The position numbers and the translations under genes are program-made. This document shows, in pieces, positions 9,831-19,706 of a stretch of 55,986 bases of DNA. The DNA is from Oscillospiraceae bacterium. Lineage in GTDB: Bacteria; Bacillota; Clostridia; Oscillospirales; Acutalibacteraceae. Every line of letters starts with the position of its first letter. Position 1 is the stretch's first letter. The stretch spans positions 1 through 55,986 of the forward strand of contig JAQXNV010000018.1 in NCBI GenBank assembly GCA_029098185.1. The letters run 5' to 3'. The notes under the pieces are model-generated. The model saw nothing but the letters and a program-made list of their open reading frames with translations. It searched no databases and was not told the DNA's origin.

Positions 9831-9881
9831 TCAGGACATATTCTTTTTTTCGCTGTTAATAATTCTTTTACAAATAAATGA

Positions 9882-9910
9882 TTGACATTTCCTGCAAATG
9901 GTGGTAAATT
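9882..9910 (+). promoter_or_regulatory. Promoter of the hrcA-grpE-dnaK operon
   Basis: TTGACA (9882-9887) is followed after 17 bases by TAAATT (9905-9910), immediately upstream of the CIRCE operator. Confidence 0.7.
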
Positions 9911-9922
9911 TATAAATAGAGA

Positions 9923-9949
9923 TTAGCACTCGAACAAATAGAGTGCTAA
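9923..9949 (+). promoter_or_regulatory. CIRCE operator (HrcA binding site)
   Basis: TTAGCACTC, nine bases, then GAGTGCTAA form a perfect copy of the CIRCE inverted repeat. It overlaps the expected transcription start, so HrcA bound here would block initiation. This is the established control of class I heat-shock operons. Confidence 0.97.
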
Positions 9950-9980
9950 ATCCTCAAATATCGCAATGGGAGGTGAGGAA

Positions 9981-11045
9981 ATGAACCGCAATACAGCCGA
10001 GAGGCTGTCCCCGCGAAAGTTGCAGGTCCTGGCGGCCATCGTAGAATCCTATGTGGCTACCGGCGAACCAGTTGGGTCTAAGTCTTTGGCGGAGCGGTTA
10101 GGCGTTTCCTCGGCTACCATCCGCAACGAAATGGCCGCTCTCGCCGAGATCGGCTATCTGGAACAGCCCCACACCTCGGCGGGACGCATCCCCTCTCAGC
10201 GAGGCTACCGGATGTACGTCGATCACCTGATGGGCGATCTGACCATCAGCCCCGAGGAACAGATGCAGCTGGACCGGATGCTGATGCTGGACGCTTATGA
10301 GCCGGAAAAGCTCCTGGAGAATGTCTCCCGGGTGCTGGCCAGCCTGACCCGCTTTGCGGCGCTGTCTACAACGCCGTCGGGCAGCAACGCCATGATCCGG
10401 GGCGTCCAGTTCGTCCAGACCGGCCGCCGGACCGCCATGGTCATCCTCATGATGTCCTCCGGCGTCATGAAAAACCGCGTGTTCAAATGCGATTTTGACA
10501 TCACGCCGGAAATGATGCGGATCTTCTTCCGCGTCCTCAACGAGCGATTGGCCGGTCAGCCCCTAAAAGCCATCACGCCCCCCTTTATGCAGGGATTGGC
10601 GGCATCGCTGGGGGAGTTGGCCATCTTGATGTCCTCAGCGCTGCGAGCCGTTTTGGAGCTGGCCCAGGATTCTATGGAAGCCGACATCCGCTTAAACGGG
10701 CAGATGAACCTGCTGTTCTATCCGGAGTTCGATTCCGGCCGGGCACGGCGGGTGATGGATTTCCTGGAAAGCCGAAAGGCCCTGTGCAGCCTGCTCTTTA
10801 ACGACACCGACCTGCCGCCGGCCAAAGGCCCTGTTCGGATCCTCATCGGCACAGAATCCCATCGGCCGGAGCTTCAGGACAGCAGCATCATCGTGGCCCG
10901 ATACGACATCGCCGGTCAGCCGGCCGGCGCCATCGGCATCCTCGGCCCCACGAGAATGGACTATCGCAGTCTGGTGGCGCATCTTTCTTATCTGTCCCGC
11001 TCTGTGGGACGGATGCTCACCGATTTAATGAGCGAAGAATCGTAG
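9981..11045 (+). CDS. hrcA: Heat-inducible transcription repressor HrcA
   Basis: HrcA represses its own operon by binding CIRCE and needs the GroE chaperonin for activity. The 354 residues begin with a winged-helix domain (LSPRKLQVLAAIVESYV, then SSATIRNEMAALAEIGYL) that ends in the family signature QPHTSAGRIPS. A GAF-like ligand or dimer domain occupies the rest, closing near SVGRMLTDLM. ATG at 9981 is preferred since GGGAGG sits 7 bases before it; an in-frame ATG at 9966 overlaps the site. The gene lies directly under the CIRCE operator found 32 bases upstream, confirming autoregulation. Confidence 0.95.
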   Translation: MNRNTAERLSPRKLQVLAAIVESYVATGEPVGSKSLAERLGVSSATIRNEMAALAEIGYLEQPHTSAGRIPSQRGYRMYVDHLMGDLTISPEEQMQLDRMLMLDAYEPEKLLENVSRVLASLTRFAALSTTPSGSNAMIRGVQFVQTGRRTAMVILMMSSGVMKNRVFKCDFDITPEMMRIFFRVLNERLAGQPLKAITPPFMQGLAASLGELAILMSSALRAVLELAQDSMEADIRLNGQMNLLFYPEFDSGRARRVMDFLESRKALCSLLFNDTDLPPAKGPVRILIGTESHRPELQDSSIIVARYDIAGQPAGAIGILGPTRMDYRSLVAHLSYLSRSVGRMLTDLMSEES

Positions 11046-11113
11046 CGGACCGCATAACGACCCATCAATACGCAAACAATCCAATTAGAAATAGAAACGA
11101 AGGAGGTCATGAC

Positions 11114-11707
11114 TTGTCTAGTAAGAAGGAAAAGCCAATGGATCCGGAAGTGGAAACAACAGAAACCGCAGAAGCTGTACAGGAACCAGCTTCTCAGCCA
11201 CAGGAGAAGGAAGAGAAAAAGAGCAAGCGCGATGCAAAGAAAGACGACGAAGTCAAAAAGCTCCAGGAGGAACTGGCGGCAGCGCAGAAGCAGGCAGCCG
11301 ATACAAAGGACCAGCTTTTGCGGGTAATGGCGGAGTATGATAACTATCGCAAGCGCACCGACAAGGAAAAGGCCGCGATTTACGACCACGCAGTAAAGGA
11401 CGCCGTAGCGGAGATCCTCAACGTAGTGGACACTATGGAAATGGCGCTGGCCCACAAGGATTGTCAGGAGGACGATCTGCGCAAGGGTGTGGAGCTCATC
11501 GACAAGAACCTGAAGAGTGCCCTCACAAAGCTGAAGGTAGAAGCCATCGGCGCCGAGGGAGAGCCCTTCGACCCGGAACTGCACCAGGCGGTATCGCATA
11601 TTGAAAACGAGGAGCTGGGCGAAAATGTCATCGCCCAGGTTTACCGCAAAGGCTACCGCATCGGCGACAAGATCATCCGCCACGCCACCGTGGTCGTCGC
11701 TAACTAG
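11114..11707 (+). CDS. grpE: Nucleotide exchange factor GrpE
   Basis: GrpE releases ADP from DnaK. The protein has 197 residues. The first ~60 are charged and poorly conserved, followed by a long coiled coil (about 50-105) and the C-terminal beta domain with PFDPELHQAV and VYRKGYRIGDKIIRHATV. The start is a TTG at 11114 with AGGAGG seven bases upstream; an ATG at 11109 is out of frame. It is second in the CIRCE-controlled operon, 68 bases after hrcA. Confidence 0.94.
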   Translation: MSSKKEKPMDPEVETTETAEAVQEPASQPQEKEEKKSKRDAKKDDEVKKLQEELAAAQKQAADTKDQLLRVMAEYDNYRKRTDKEKAAIYDHAVKDAVAEILNVVDTMEMALAHKDCQEDDLRKGVELIDKNLKSALTKLKVEAIGAEGEPFDPELHQAVSHIENEELGENVIAQVYRKGYRIGDKIIRHATVVVAN

Positions 11708-11864
11708 ACAGGGGAAAGCAGTCCCTTGCCGCAGGGGATCCTCATCGAGGGGTTCCCTAGACGCAGAAGCAGGCGCTTCTGATGCAATCGAAAAATGACC
11801 AATAGAGATCATCAATAAAAAGAACAGAAACGATTTTTGAAGCGATATATTGGAGGTAACAATT

Positions 11865-13700
11865 ATGGCAAAGACAATTGGTATTGACTTAGGTACAACA
11901 AACTCCTGCGTAGCAGTGATCGAAGGCGGCGAGCCTGTCGTCATCCCAAACGCCGAAGGCGCAAGAACCACACCGTCTGTTGTGGCTTTTTCCAAGACCG
12001 GTGAACGCATGGTAGGCCAGGTGGCAAAGCGTCAGGCCATCACCAACCCGGACCGCACCATTTCTTCCATTAAAAGACAGATGGGTACTGCCCACAAAGT
12101 CACCATCGACGGCAAGAGCTACACCCCACAGGAGATCTCCGCAATGATCCTGCAAAAGCTCAAGAGCGATGCGGAAGCCTATCTGGGCGACACCGTCACA
12201 GCGGCAGTCATCACCGTTCCGGCTTACTTCACCGACGCACAGCGTCAGGCAACAAAGGATGCCGGTAAGATCGCCGGCCTCGACGTCAAGCGGATCATCA
12301 ACGAGCCAACAGCCGCGGCACTGTCCTACGGCATCGATAAAGAGGACGACCAGAAGGTCATGGTCTATGACCTGGGCGGCGGTACCTTCGATGTGTCCAT
12401 CATCGAGATGGGCGACGGCGTGCAGGAAGTTCTGGCAACAGCCGGTAACAACCACCTGGGCGGCGACGACTTCGACCAGAGAATCATCAACTGGATGGTC
12501 GGCGAGTTCAAGAAGTCTGACGGCATCGACCTGTCCGGCGACAAGATGGCAATGCAGAGACTGAAGGAAGCTGCTGAAAAGGCAAAGATCGAGCTGTCCG
12601 GCGTGACCAGCGCATCCATCAACCTGCCATTCATCACCGCTGACGCTACCGGTCCAAAGCACCTGGATCTCACCCTGTCCCGCGCAAAGTTCGACGAGCT
12701 GACCGCAGACCTGGTCGAGTCCACCATGGGCCCAGTCCGTCAGGCACTGAAGGATTCCGGTCTCCAGCTTTCCGAGATCAATAAGGTCCTGCTGGTCGGT
12801 GGTTCTTCCAGAATCCCGGCAGTACAGGACGCAGTAAAGAAGCTCACCGGTAAAGAGCCATTCAAGGGCATCAACCCAGACGAATGCGTTGCTATCGGCG
12901 CAGCACTCCAGGCTGGCGTGCTGGGCGGCGAAGTCCAGGGTCTGCTGTTGCTGGACGTTGCGCCACTGTCCCTGGGCGTTGAGACCATGGGCGGCGTCAT
13001 GACAAAGGTCATCGAGCGCAACACCACCATCCCAACCAAGAAGAGCCAGATCTTCTCCACCGCTGCCGACGGCCAGACCTCTGTTGAGATCAACGTCCTC
13101 CAGGGCGAGCGGGAATTCGCAAGAGATAACAAGCAGCTCGGTCTGTTCAAGCTGGACGGCATCGCGCCGGCACCAAGAGGCATCCCACAGATCGAAGTTA
13201 CCTTCGACATCGACGCCAACGGTATCGTCAACGTTTCCGCAAAGGATAAGGGTACCGGTAAAGAGCAGCACATCACCATCTCCAACAGCACCAGCATGAG
13301 CAAGGAAGATGTAGAGCGGGCTGTCCAGGAGGCAGAGAAGTATGCTGCCGAGGATAAGAAGCGCCGTGAGACCGTTGAGGCAAAGAACGAGGCAGAGAAT
13401 CTGGTCTACGCTGCCGAGAAGCTGGTTTCCGAGAACGGGGATAAGATCGACGAGGGCGACAAGAATGAGCTGAATCAGAAGATCAACACCCTGAAGGAAG
13501 CCATCAACGGCGACAACGTGGATACCATGAACCTGGCCAAGGAGGATCTGCAAAAGACCGTTTACAGCATCTCCCAGAAGCTGTATCAGGCAGCGGCACC
13601 GGCAGATCAGGCGACTGCACAGCCGACACAGGACGCAGACGGCAATACCGTTTACGATGCGGAATATAAGGATGTCAACGACGACAAAGACAAGCAGTGA
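11865..13700 (+). CDS. dnaK: Chaperone DnaK (Hsp70)
   Basis: This ATP-driven chaperone has 611 residues. The nucleotide-binding domain opens with [14 protein letters not shown]. It contains [17 protein letters not shown] and the phosphate-2 motif [12 protein letters not shown], followed by the adenosine motif VGGSSRIP. The linker region shows [14 protein letters not shown], and the substrate-binding domain and helical lid run to the C-terminus, which ends in charged residues ([10 protein letters not shown]). GGAGG lies before the ATG at 11865. The 157-base gap after grpE contains a hairpin (AGAAGC/GCTTCT) that could be a processing site. Codon choice is of the highly expressed type. Confidence 0.97.
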   Translation: MAKTIGIDLGTTNSCVAVIEGGEPVVIPNAEGARTTPSVVAFSKTGERMVGQVAKRQAITNPDRTISSIKRQMGTAHKVTIDGKSYTPQEISAMILQKLKSDAEAYLGDTVTAAVITVPAYFTDAQRQATKDAGKIAGLDVKRIINEPTAAALSYGIDKEDDQKVMVYDLGGGTFDVSIIEMGDGVQEVLATAGNNHLGGDDFDQRIINWMVGEFKKSDGIDLSGDKMAMQRLKEAAEKAKIELSGVTSASINLPFITADATGPKHLDLTLSRAKFDELTADLVESTMGPVRQALKDSGLQLSEINKVLLVGGSSRIPAVQDAVKKLTGKEPFKGINPDECVAIGAALQAGVLGGEVQGLLLLDVAPLSLGVETMGGVMTKVIERNTTIPTKKSQIFSTAADGQTSVEINVLQGEREFARDNKQLGLFKLDGIAPAPRGIPQIEVTFDIDANGIVNVSAKDKGTGKEQHITISNSTSMSKEDVERAVQEAEKYAAEDKKRRETVEAKNEAENLVYAAEKLVSENGDKIDEGDKNELNQKINTLKEAINGDNVDTMNLAKEDLQKTVYSISQKLYQAAAPADQATAQPTQDADGNTVYDAEYKDVNDDKDKQ

Positions 13701-13766
13701 TCGATGCAAAACAGCCCGGAGGCGTTCATGAAATCGGGCGGAAAAGCGCAGATTTTCGGTGTTATC

Positions 13767-13795
13767 TTGACTTTAGGGGATAATTCCACTATGAT
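13767..13795 (+). promoter_or_regulatory. Promoter of dnaJ
   Basis: TTGACT (13767-13772) and TATGAT (13790-13795) are spaced by exactly 17 bases. No CIRCE copy is visible here, so dnaJ seems uncoupled from direct HrcA control. Confidence 0.75.
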
Positions 13796-13839
13796 AGGGA
13801 TAGCGTGAAAAATTGCTGTTCTTACAGATTGAAGCGGAG

Positions 13840-13860
13840 GGCGGTCCCAGACCGCCTTTT
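13840..13860 (+). terminator. Hairpin plus T-tract in the dnaJ leader
   Basis: GGCGGTC and GACCGCC form a perfect 7-bp stem with a 3-base loop followed by TTTT. It lies between the dnaJ promoter and the dnaJ ribosome-binding site, so it could work as an attenuator or end a ~50-nt transcript. Confidence 0.5.
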
Positions 13861-13887
13861 GCGTTTCGTTGCAGGAGTGATGGAGAA

Positions 13888-15033
13888 GTGTCTGAGAAGA
13901 GAGACTACTATGAAGTGATGGGGGTGCCGAAGAACGCCTCCGACGATGAAATCAAAAAAGCGTACCGCAAGCTGGCCAAAAAATATCACCCGGACCTGAA
14001 CCCGGGAGATAAAGCGGCGGAAGCCAAGTTTAAGGAACTAAACGAGGCCTATGAAGTCTTGTCTGATGCAGACAAACGGGCCCGTTACGACCAGTTTGGG
14101 CATGCCGGAGTAGATCCTAATTTCGGCGGCGGCGCAGGCGGCAGCCCGTTCCAGGGGGATTTCGACTTTGGCGATATTTTCAACAGTGTGTTCGGCGGCG
14201 GATTTGGCGGCTTTGGCGGCGGCCGGCAGCAAAATCCAAATGGACCGCGTCGTGGCAGCGACTGTGAGGCGTACCTGGAGATCGACTTTGAGGAGGCCGC
14301 CAAGGGCTGTCGGAAAACCGTTTCCTATAACCGTGTAGAGGATTGTCCGGACTGCGGCGGCACCGGCGCCAAAAAGGGCACCAGTCCCACCACCTGTTCG
14401 GCCTGCGGCGGTACCGGCCGTGTGAGGATCAATCAGCGCACACCGTTTGGCGTGGTGCAGACCCAGCGGACTTGTGACAAGTGTAGAGGTCAGGGCCAGG
14501 TCATCGACAACCCGTGCAAGAGCTGCGGCGGCACCGGCAAACAGCGCAAGCAGAAAACATTGGAGATCAATGTGCCGGCCGGCGTGGCCGACGAGCAGAT
14601 GCTCAAGGTGACGGGGCAGGGCAATGCCGGCATGAACGGCGGTCCGGCAGGCGATCTGCTGCTGCGCATCAAGGTCCGGGCTCACTCGATCTTTGAGCGG
14701 AGAGGCAATGATATTTGGTGTGAGCTGCCGATCACCTTTACCCAGGCGGCATTGGGCGCGGATGTTACCGTGCCTACACTGGACGGCGATGTGTCGTACC
14801 GTGTCCACGAGGGTACACAACCTGGCGACGTCTTTAAGTTGAAGAATCGCGGTGTGGAGAACCTGAACGGCCGTGGCCGCGGCGACCAGTTTGTCCGGGT
14901 GACCATCGAGTTGCCAAAGAACCTCTCCAAAGAGCAGAAGGATCTGCTCCAGCGGTTTGACGATTCCGCCACCGACAAAAATTACCAAAAGCGCAAATCC
15001 TTCTTCGATAAGCTGCGCAAGAGTAAAAAATAA
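13888..15033 (+). CDS. dnaJ: Co-chaperone DnaJ (Hsp40, type I)
   Basis: DnaJ stimulates the DnaK ATPase and delivers substrates. The 381 residues contain the J domain (about 5-70) with the HPD motif in [11 protein letters not shown], then a Gly/Phe-rich linker ([11 protein letters not shown]). Four zinc-binding repeats of the CxxCxGxG type follow ([32 protein letters not shown]), then two beta-rich substrate domains. The start is GTG at 13888 with AGGAG 10 bases upstream; upstream in-frame codons run through the leader hairpin and are unlikely. It follows dnaK by 187 bases but has its own promoter. Confidence 0.95.
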   Translation: MSEKRDYYEVMGVPKNASDDEIKKAYRKLAKKYHPDLNPGDKAAEAKFKELNEAYEVLSDADKRARYDQFGHAGVDPNFGGGAGGSPFQGDFDFGDIFNSVFGGGFGGFGGGRQQNPNGPRRGSDCEAYLEIDFEEAAKGCRKTVSYNRVEDCPDCGGTGAKKGTSPTTCSACGGTGRVRINQRTPFGVVQTQRTCDKCRGQGQVIDNPCKSCGGTGKQRKQKTLEINVPAGVADEQMLKVTGQGNAGMNGGPAGDLLLRIKVRAHSIFERRGNDIWCELPITFTQAALGADVTVPTLDGDVSYRVHEGTQPGDVFKLKNRGVENLNGRGRGDQFVRVTIELPKNLSKEQKDLLQRFDDSATDKNYQKRKSFFDKLRKSKK

Positions 15034-15054
15034 CCGGCCCAGCCAAAAACAGAA

Positions 15055-15085
15055 AGAGAGACAGAGCGATCTGCCTCTCTTTTTT
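15055..15085 (+). terminator. Terminator of dnaJ
   Basis: AGAGAGACAGA pairs with TCTGCCTCTCT (one mismatch) and is followed by TTTTT. Confidence 0.8.
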
Positions 15086-15114
15086 GCGTTGGCGTCGGAA
15101 AAATTCGATTTTCC

Positions 15115-15143
15115 TTGACATTGGGAAAGATTTCTGTTATATT
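15115..15143 (+). promoter_or_regulatory. Promoter of the GntR-family gene
   Basis: TTGACA (15115-15120) and TATATT (15138-15143) have 17-bp spacing, directly upstream of a perfect palindrome. Confidence 0.78.
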
Positions 15144-15152
15144 AGCATTACG

Positions 15153-15174
15153 GTTAGTTACTCAAGTAACTAAC
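15153..15174 (+). promoter_or_regulatory. Palindromic operator, probably for the GntR regulator
   Basis: GTTAGTTACT and AGTAACTAAC are perfect 10-bp inverted arms around CA. The palindrome starts 9 bases after the -10 box and ends 22 bases before the regulator ATG, the position expected for an autorepressor site. Confidence 0.72.
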
Positions 15175-15196
15175 TAACTATATGGAGGGCTGCAGT

Positions 15197-15568
15197 ATGA
15201 TGACCATTGACTTTAACGCCAACACCCCGATTTTTCAGCAGATCGCCGATGGCATCGAGGAGGCGATCTTATCCGGGGGATTTGCAGAAGGGAGCCAGAT
15301 CCCATCCATCACAGAGTTTTCCACCATGTATACGATCAACCCGGCAACCGCATTAAAGGGGATTAATCTGCTGGTGGATAACGGGATCCTATATAAAAAA
15401 CGGGGCGTTGGGATGTTTGTGGCCGAGGGAGCAGCGGAAAAGCTCCGGGCACGCCATCGGGAAGCATTTTATGACCGGTATGTGGCGGCCATGCTCCAGG
15501 AGGCAAAACGACTGGGCCTGACGAAAGAAGAGATTTTGCAGATGATAGAAAGAGGGTATGAAAAATGA
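15197..15568 (+). CDS. GntR-family transcriptional regulator (YtrA type)
   Basis: This is a short, 123-residue regulator with an N-terminal winged helix (FQQIADGIEEAILSG, then an IPSITEFSTMYTINPATALKG recognition region) and only a brief helical tail. That is the YtrA subfamily, which usually controls adjacent ABC transporters. ATG at 15197 has GGAGGG seven bases upstream. The palindrome just upstream suggests self-regulation. The next frame, overlapping the stop by four bases, begins like an ABC ATPase but is broken, so the normal partner has been lost. Confidence 0.9.
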   Translation: MMTIDFNANTPIFQQIADGIEEAILSGGFAEGSQIPSITEFSTMYTINPATALKGINLLVDNGILYKKRGVGMFVAEGAAEKLRARHREAFYDRYVAAMLQEAKRLGLTKEEILQMIERGYEK

Positions 15569-15702
15569 TGCAGGGAATAACGGTACAAGGCGTGACAAAG
15601 CACTTTGGTGCCACACGGGCACTGGAGGATGTGACATTGACCTTTGCGCCCAACCGGATCTATGGCTGGCTGGTCACTCGTCGGGCAACCGTAAAAGAAT
15701 AA
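15565..15702 (+). pseudogene. Truncated ABC transporter ATP-binding protein (remnant)
   Basis: The frame starts inside the regulator's stop (ATGA overlap). It encodes about 30 residues typical of an ABC ATPase N-terminus (GVTKHFGATRALEDVTLTF, then NRIYG). Exactly where the Walker A loop (GxNGAGK) should appear it reads WLVTRRATVKE and stops after 45 residues. Terminators follow at once and no later ABC motifs are present. It is therefore the 5' stub of a GntR-linked transporter operon whose remainder was deleted. No ATPase activity is possible. Confidence 0.78.
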
Positions 15703-15705
15703 AGA

Positions 15706-15735
15706 AAAAGACAGGGAACTGCACCCTGTCTTTTG
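15706..15735. terminator. Bidirectional terminator
   Basis: AAAGACAGGG and CCCTGTCTTT form a 10-bp stem with an 8-base loop and T-runs on both strands. It can end the gntR remnant transcript and the minus-strand secA transcript. Confidence 0.8.
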
Positions 15736-15749
15736 CTCTGCAAAGCAAC

Positions 15750-15786
15750 AGCCCGGTCACGGTTTGTGATCGGGCTGCTATTTTTT
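15750..15786. terminator. Second terminator between the ABC remnant and secA
   Basis: AGCCCGGTCAC pairs with GTGATCGGGCT and is followed on the plus strand by GCTATTTTTT. It lies immediately downstream of secA on the minus strand. Confidence 0.7.
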
Positions 15787-15801
15787 GCAGTGCGGAGAAA
15801 A

Positions 15802-18681
15802 TTACTGATTTCTTCCGCAGCAGTTTTTATATTTTTTGCCGCTGCCGCAGGCGCAAAGCTCGTTTCTGCCCTGCTTCTTCGGATGGGCCTCGGCGGCCTT
15901 TTCCGCGATCTCCTGGGAGTCGTCCTCTTCCAGGGTGATCTTCATCTTATCCGGCAGAGGCAGGTCTGGCTCCTTGTGGCGATGAGTGGGCTTTCCGTGC
16001 TTTTTGCCAAAGGGCTTTTTCATATCCAGCCGCTCAGCTTCCTCGTTGGCTTCCTTTTTCAGCTCCTGCTGGAACTGTTCCTTTGTCTCCACCTGCTTGA
16101 TCTGCGCGCTGAGGATCAATCGGGTGAAGTCGTTGCGGATGTTGGACACCATCTGGTCGAACATATCAAAGCCTTCCAGACGATACTCGACTACCGGATC
16201 CTTCTGGGCGTAAGCACGGAGACGGATGCCCCGCTGGAGCTGTTCCATGTTGTCGATGTGCTCCATCCACTGGGTATCCACGCACTTGAGCATGACTACA
16301 CGCTCCAGCTCACGCATAACGTCGGAACCGTACTTTTCTTCCCGCTCCTGATACAGTGCCTGAGCCTTGCCCCAGATAAAGTCCTTGATGTCCTCCGGCT
16401 GCAGCTTGCTCAGTTCCTCGTCGCTGTACCGCAGGTCATCCTCTGTCAGCAGCCAGCCCAGATACGTATCGCGCAGGCTGTTGAGGTTCCACTGCTCGTG
16501 ATGATGCTCATCGTGGTGGTGCTCGTCACTGGTGTACAGCGCCACATTGTCGGAGATGGACTGCTCCATCATCTTGACGGCTTCGGCCTTCAGGTCGTCG
16601 CCCATGAGCAACTGGTCACGCTGCTTGTAGATGATCTCCCGCTGACGGTTGTTGACGTCGTCGTACTGGAGCACGTTTTTCCGGATGCCAAAGTTGCGGC
16701 TCTCCACCTTCTTCTGCGCACTCTCGATGGTGTTGCTCAGCATATTGTTTTCGATAGGCGTATCCTCGCTGACCTTTAACCGGTCCATGAGGGTGACGAT
16801 CTTGTCGCCGCCAAAGAGACGCATCAGGTCGTCCTCCAGGGAGATGTAGAACCGGCTCTCGCCCGGGTCGCCCTGCCGGCCGGCACGGCCGCGGAGCTGG
16901 TTGTCGATCCGGCGGGACTCATGGCGTTCTGTGCCGATGATACACAGGCCGCCTGCCTGCCGGACTTCTTCGGCTTCGACTTTTGTTTCCTCCTCAAAGC
17001 GCTCCATCAGCTTTTTGTACTCTGCCCGCACTTTTAAGACCTGGCTGTCCTCGGTCTGCTGGAAGCCGGTGGCCTCCTGGATGATCTCCGGGTCGATGCC
17101 CTTGCGGCGCAGCTCCTTGACGGCCAGGAATTCGCTGTTGCCGCCCAGCTTAATATCCGTACCACGGCCGGCCATGTTGGTGGCGATGGTGACGGCGCCC
17201 TTGTGGCCGGCCTGGGCGACGATCTCCGCTTCCTTTTCGTGGTATTTAGCGTTGAGCACCTCGTGCTTGATGCCCCGCTTGCGCAGCATTTTGCTCAGAT
17301 GCTCAGATTTTTCGATGTTGATGGTACCCACCAGCACCGGCTGGCCCTTTTTGTTATGCTCTACAATGTCGTCGATGACGGCGTTGAATTTGGCGTTTTC
17401 TGTCTTGTAAACAACGTCGGGATAGTCCTTCCGCTGAACAGGCAGGTTGGTGGGGATCTCTACGACGTCCAGCTTGTAGATCTCCCGGAATTCGGCTTCT
17501 TCTGTCATGGCGGTACCGGTCATGCCGGACAGCTTGTTGTACAGCCGGAAGAAGTTCTGGAAGGTGATGGTGGCCAGGGTCTTGCTCTCTCTGGCGACCT
17601 CTACGCCTTCCTTTGCCTCGATGGCCTGGTGCAGACCGTCGTTGTACCGGCGGCCATACATGAGACGGCCGGTGAACTCATCGACGATGATGACTTCGCC
17701 GTTCTTCACCACATAATCGACTTCATTCTGCATGACGCCGTTGGCTTTGATGGCCTGGTTGATGTGGTGCTGGATGGTCAGATGCTCCGGATCGTTGAGG
17801 TTCTCGATCTGGAAATACTTCTCGGCCTTCTTGATACCGGAAGGGGTCAGCGTGGCGGACTTGGCCTTTTCGTCCACCAGGTAATCCACATCCTGATACA
17901 GCTCGTCGTTGTCCTCCTTGCTGTCCAGCTCGGCCACCTTGGTAAAGGTCAGCGTCTTGGCAAACCGGTCGGCTACCTGATACAGCTCGGTGGACTTCTC
18001 ACCAGGACCGGAGATGATCAGCGGTGTTCTGGCTTCGTCGATGAGGATGGAGTCCACTTCGTCGACGATGCAGTAGTTGTGTCCCCGCTGGACCTTCTGC
18101 TCCTTGTAGATGACCATGTTGTCCCGCAGGTAGTCAAAGCCCAACTCGTTGTTGGTGGCGTAAGTAATGTCGCACAGATACGCCCGCTTTCTGGCCTGGT
18201 TTTCCATGTCGTGGGAGATCAGGCCAACAGTGAGGCCCAAAAAGCGGAAGATCTTGCCCATCCAGTCGGAGTCACGCTTAGCCAGGTAGTCGTTGACCGT
18301 GACAACGTGGACGCCTTTGCCGCTCAGGGCGTTGAGATAAGCCGGCAGCGTTGCCACCAGGGTCTTACCTTCACCGGTGCGCATCTCGGCGATGCGGCCC
18401 TGGTGCAGCACGATGCCGCCGATGATCTGCACGGGGAAGTGACGCATCCCCAGTACCCGGGCAGAAGCCTCCCGGCAGGTAGCAAACGCTTCGGGGAGGA
18501 TGTCATCCAGTGTTTCGCCTTTGGCAAGCCGGTCTTTCAGCTTTGGGGTCATGGCCTGCAATTCGCTGTCGGACAGGGCCTTGTAGGAATCCTCCAGGGC
18601 CAACACCTTGTTGACGATGGGCTGGATGCGTTTTAATTCCCGTTTGCTGTAGTTGCCAAAAAGCACGTTCAAAATGCTCAT
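15802..18681 (-). CDS. secA: Preprotein translocase ATPase SecA
   Basis: SecA drives export through SecYEG at the membrane. The 959 residues include the N-terminal DEAD-like motor with Walker A MRTGEGKT (near residue 104) and Walker [18 protein letters not shown] preprotein cross-linking domain, the second motor domain with [10 protein letters not shown], and a long helical scaffold follow. The extreme C-terminus is the zinc-binding SEC-C motif [13 protein letters not shown], which contacts SecB or ribosomes in other bacteria. The chosen ATG at 18681 has GAGGTG eight bases upstream; an in-frame GTG at 18690 overlaps that site. It is monocistronic on the minus strand. Confidence 0.97.
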   Translation of the reverse strand: MSILNVLFGNYSKRELKRIQPIVNKVLALEDSYKALSDSELQAMTPKLKDRLAKGETLDDILPEAFATCREASARVLGMRHFPVQIIGGIVLHQGRIAEMRTGEGKTLVATLPAYLNALSGKGVHVVTVNDYLAKRDSDWMGKIFRFLGLTVGLISHDMENQARKRAYLCDITYATNNELGFDYLRDNMVIYKEQKVQRGHNYCIVDEVDSILIDEARTPLIISGPGEKSTELYQVADRFAKTLTFTKVAELDSKEDNDELYQDVDYLVDEKAKSATLTPSGIKKAEKYFQIENLNDPEHLTIQHHINQAIKANGVMQNEVDYVVKNGEVIIVDEFTGRLMYGRRYNDGLHQAIEAKEGVEVARESKTLATITFQNFFRLYNKLSGMTGTAMTEEAEFREIYKLDVVEIPTNLPVQRKDYPDVVYKTENAKFNAVIDDIVEHNKKGQPVLVGTINIEKSEHLSKMLRKRGIKHEVLNAKYHEKEAEIVAQAGHKGAVTIATNMAGRGTDIKLGGNSEFLAVKELRRKGIDPEIIQEATGFQQTEDSQVLKVRAEYKKLMERFEEETKVEAEEVRQAGGLCIIGTERHESRRIDNQLRGRAGRQGDPGESRFYISLEDDLMRLFGGDKIVTLMDRLKVSEDTPIENNMLSNTIESAQKKVESRNFGIRKNVLQYDDVNNRQREIIYKQRDQLLMGDDLKAEAVKMMEQSISDNVALYTSDEHHHDEHHHEQWNLNSLRDTYLGWLLTEDDLRYSDEELSKLQPEDIKDFIWGKAQALYQEREEKYGSDVMRELERVVMLKCVDTQWMEHIDNMEQLQRGIRLRAYAQKDPVVEYRLEGFDMFDQMVSNIRNDFTRLILSAQIKQVETKEQFQQELKKEANEEAERLDMKKPFGKKHGKPTHRHKEPDLPLPDKMKITLEEDDSQEIAEKAAEAHPKKQGRNELCACGSGKKYKNCCGRNQ

Positions 18682-18894
18682 TCGTTTCACCTCATACCAT
18701 TTTCAAAGCGGCCGAAAAGCCGCGGAAATTCTGTTTTTCATACGATCTTTTTCCCCTGCTCCGATTTTTTTACCAAAGAGAGCAGCCTGAACAAAATACA
18801 ATATAGGGTTTATTATAGCACAACGCACAAAAAAAGAAAAGAATTTTTTGTAAACAAGCGAGAATTTTTGCGGAGAAAAGATGGAAAAGCCCTA

Positions 18895-18923
18895 TTGATA
18901 AAACGCACAAATTTTGGTATAAT
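18895..18923 (+). promoter_or_regulatory. Promoter of the IscU-like/GGGtGRT operon
   Basis: TTGATA (18895-18900) and TATAAT (18918-18923) have 17-bp spacing. Confidence 0.72.
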
Positions 18924-18995
18924 GACATTGCATTGTATGTTAATTGTGTAATACTGCAATACAGAACGATTTTGAACATTGAAAGGAGTACCATC

Positions 18996-19688
18996 ATGAT
19001 TTATTCCCACGAAGTGGAAAATATGTGTTCTGTGGCCAAAGGCCCGCACAATGGTCCGGCTCCCATCCCCGAAGAGGGCAAATGGGTAAAAGCCTATGAC
19101 ATTAAGGACATTTCCGGTCTGTCTCACGGCATCGGCTGGTGCGCACCGCAGCAGGGCGCTTGCAAGCTGACCCTCAACGTAAAGGACGGCATCGTTCAGG
19201 AGGCCCTGGTAGAGACCATCGGCTGCTCCGGTATGACCCACTCTGCCGCAATGGCATCGGAGATCCTGCCGGGCAAGACCCTGCTGGAATGCCTCAACAC
19301 AGACCTGGTCTGCGACGCCATCAACGTTGCTATGCGGGAACTGTTCCAGCAGCTGGTATACGGCAGAAGCCAGACAGCCTTCTCCGAGGGCGGCTTGCCC
19401 ATCGGCGCTGGACTGGAGGACCTGGGCAAGGGACTGCGCAGCCAGGTGGGCACCATGTACAGCACCAACGCTAAGGGCGTGCGCTACATGGAAATGGCCG
19501 AGGGATATGTCATCTCCATGGCACTGGACGAGAACGACGAGGTCATCGGCTACAAGTTCGTGCGTCTGGGCAAGATGCTGGAGGACATCCGTCACGGCAT
19601 GACGCCAAACGAGGCTTACGAGAAGAATATCGGTCAGTATGGCCGCTATGACGGCGCTGCCAAGTACATCGACCCAAGAGAAGAATAA
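18996..19688 (+). CDS. IscU/NifU-like iron-sulfur scaffold-family protein, partner of GGGtGRT
   Basis: The 230-residue protein contains an IscU-like core. A strand pattern KLTLNVKDGIVQEALVET leads into GCSGMTHSAAMASEIL and PGKTLLE, matching the GC..T.ASS..TE...GKTL order of IscU/NifU scaffolds. Cysteines occur in WCAPQQGAC, in GCSG, and in LEC and VCD. It is longer than IscU and its C-terminal half is family-specific. AAAGGAG is seven bases before the ATG at 18996. The next gene starts 18 bases later. Codon use is of the highly expressed type. Cluster assembly is inferred from the fold; the client is unknown. Confidence 0.72.
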   Translation: MIYSHEVENMCSVAKGPHNGPAPIPEEGKWVKAYDIKDISGLSHGIGWCAPQQGACKLTLNVKDGIVQEALVETIGCSGMTHSAAMASEILPGKTLLECLNTDLVCDAINVAMRELFQQLVYGRSQTAFSEGGLPIGAGLEDLGKGLRSQVGTMYSTNAKGVRYMEMAEGYVISMALDENDEVIGYKFVRLGKMLEDIRHGMTPNEAYEKNIGQYGRYDGAAKYIDPREE

Positions 19689-19706
19689 GAGAGGAGGAGG
19701 GATACC

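Noticed and set aside
11889..13709. 606-codon open frame antisense to dnaK
   Set aside because: It mirrors dnaK codon structure, has no ribosome site and a leucine/valine/cysteine-rich composition typical of shadow frames; similar antisense frames at secA, ilvB, leuC, htrA and ureC were rejected for the same reason.
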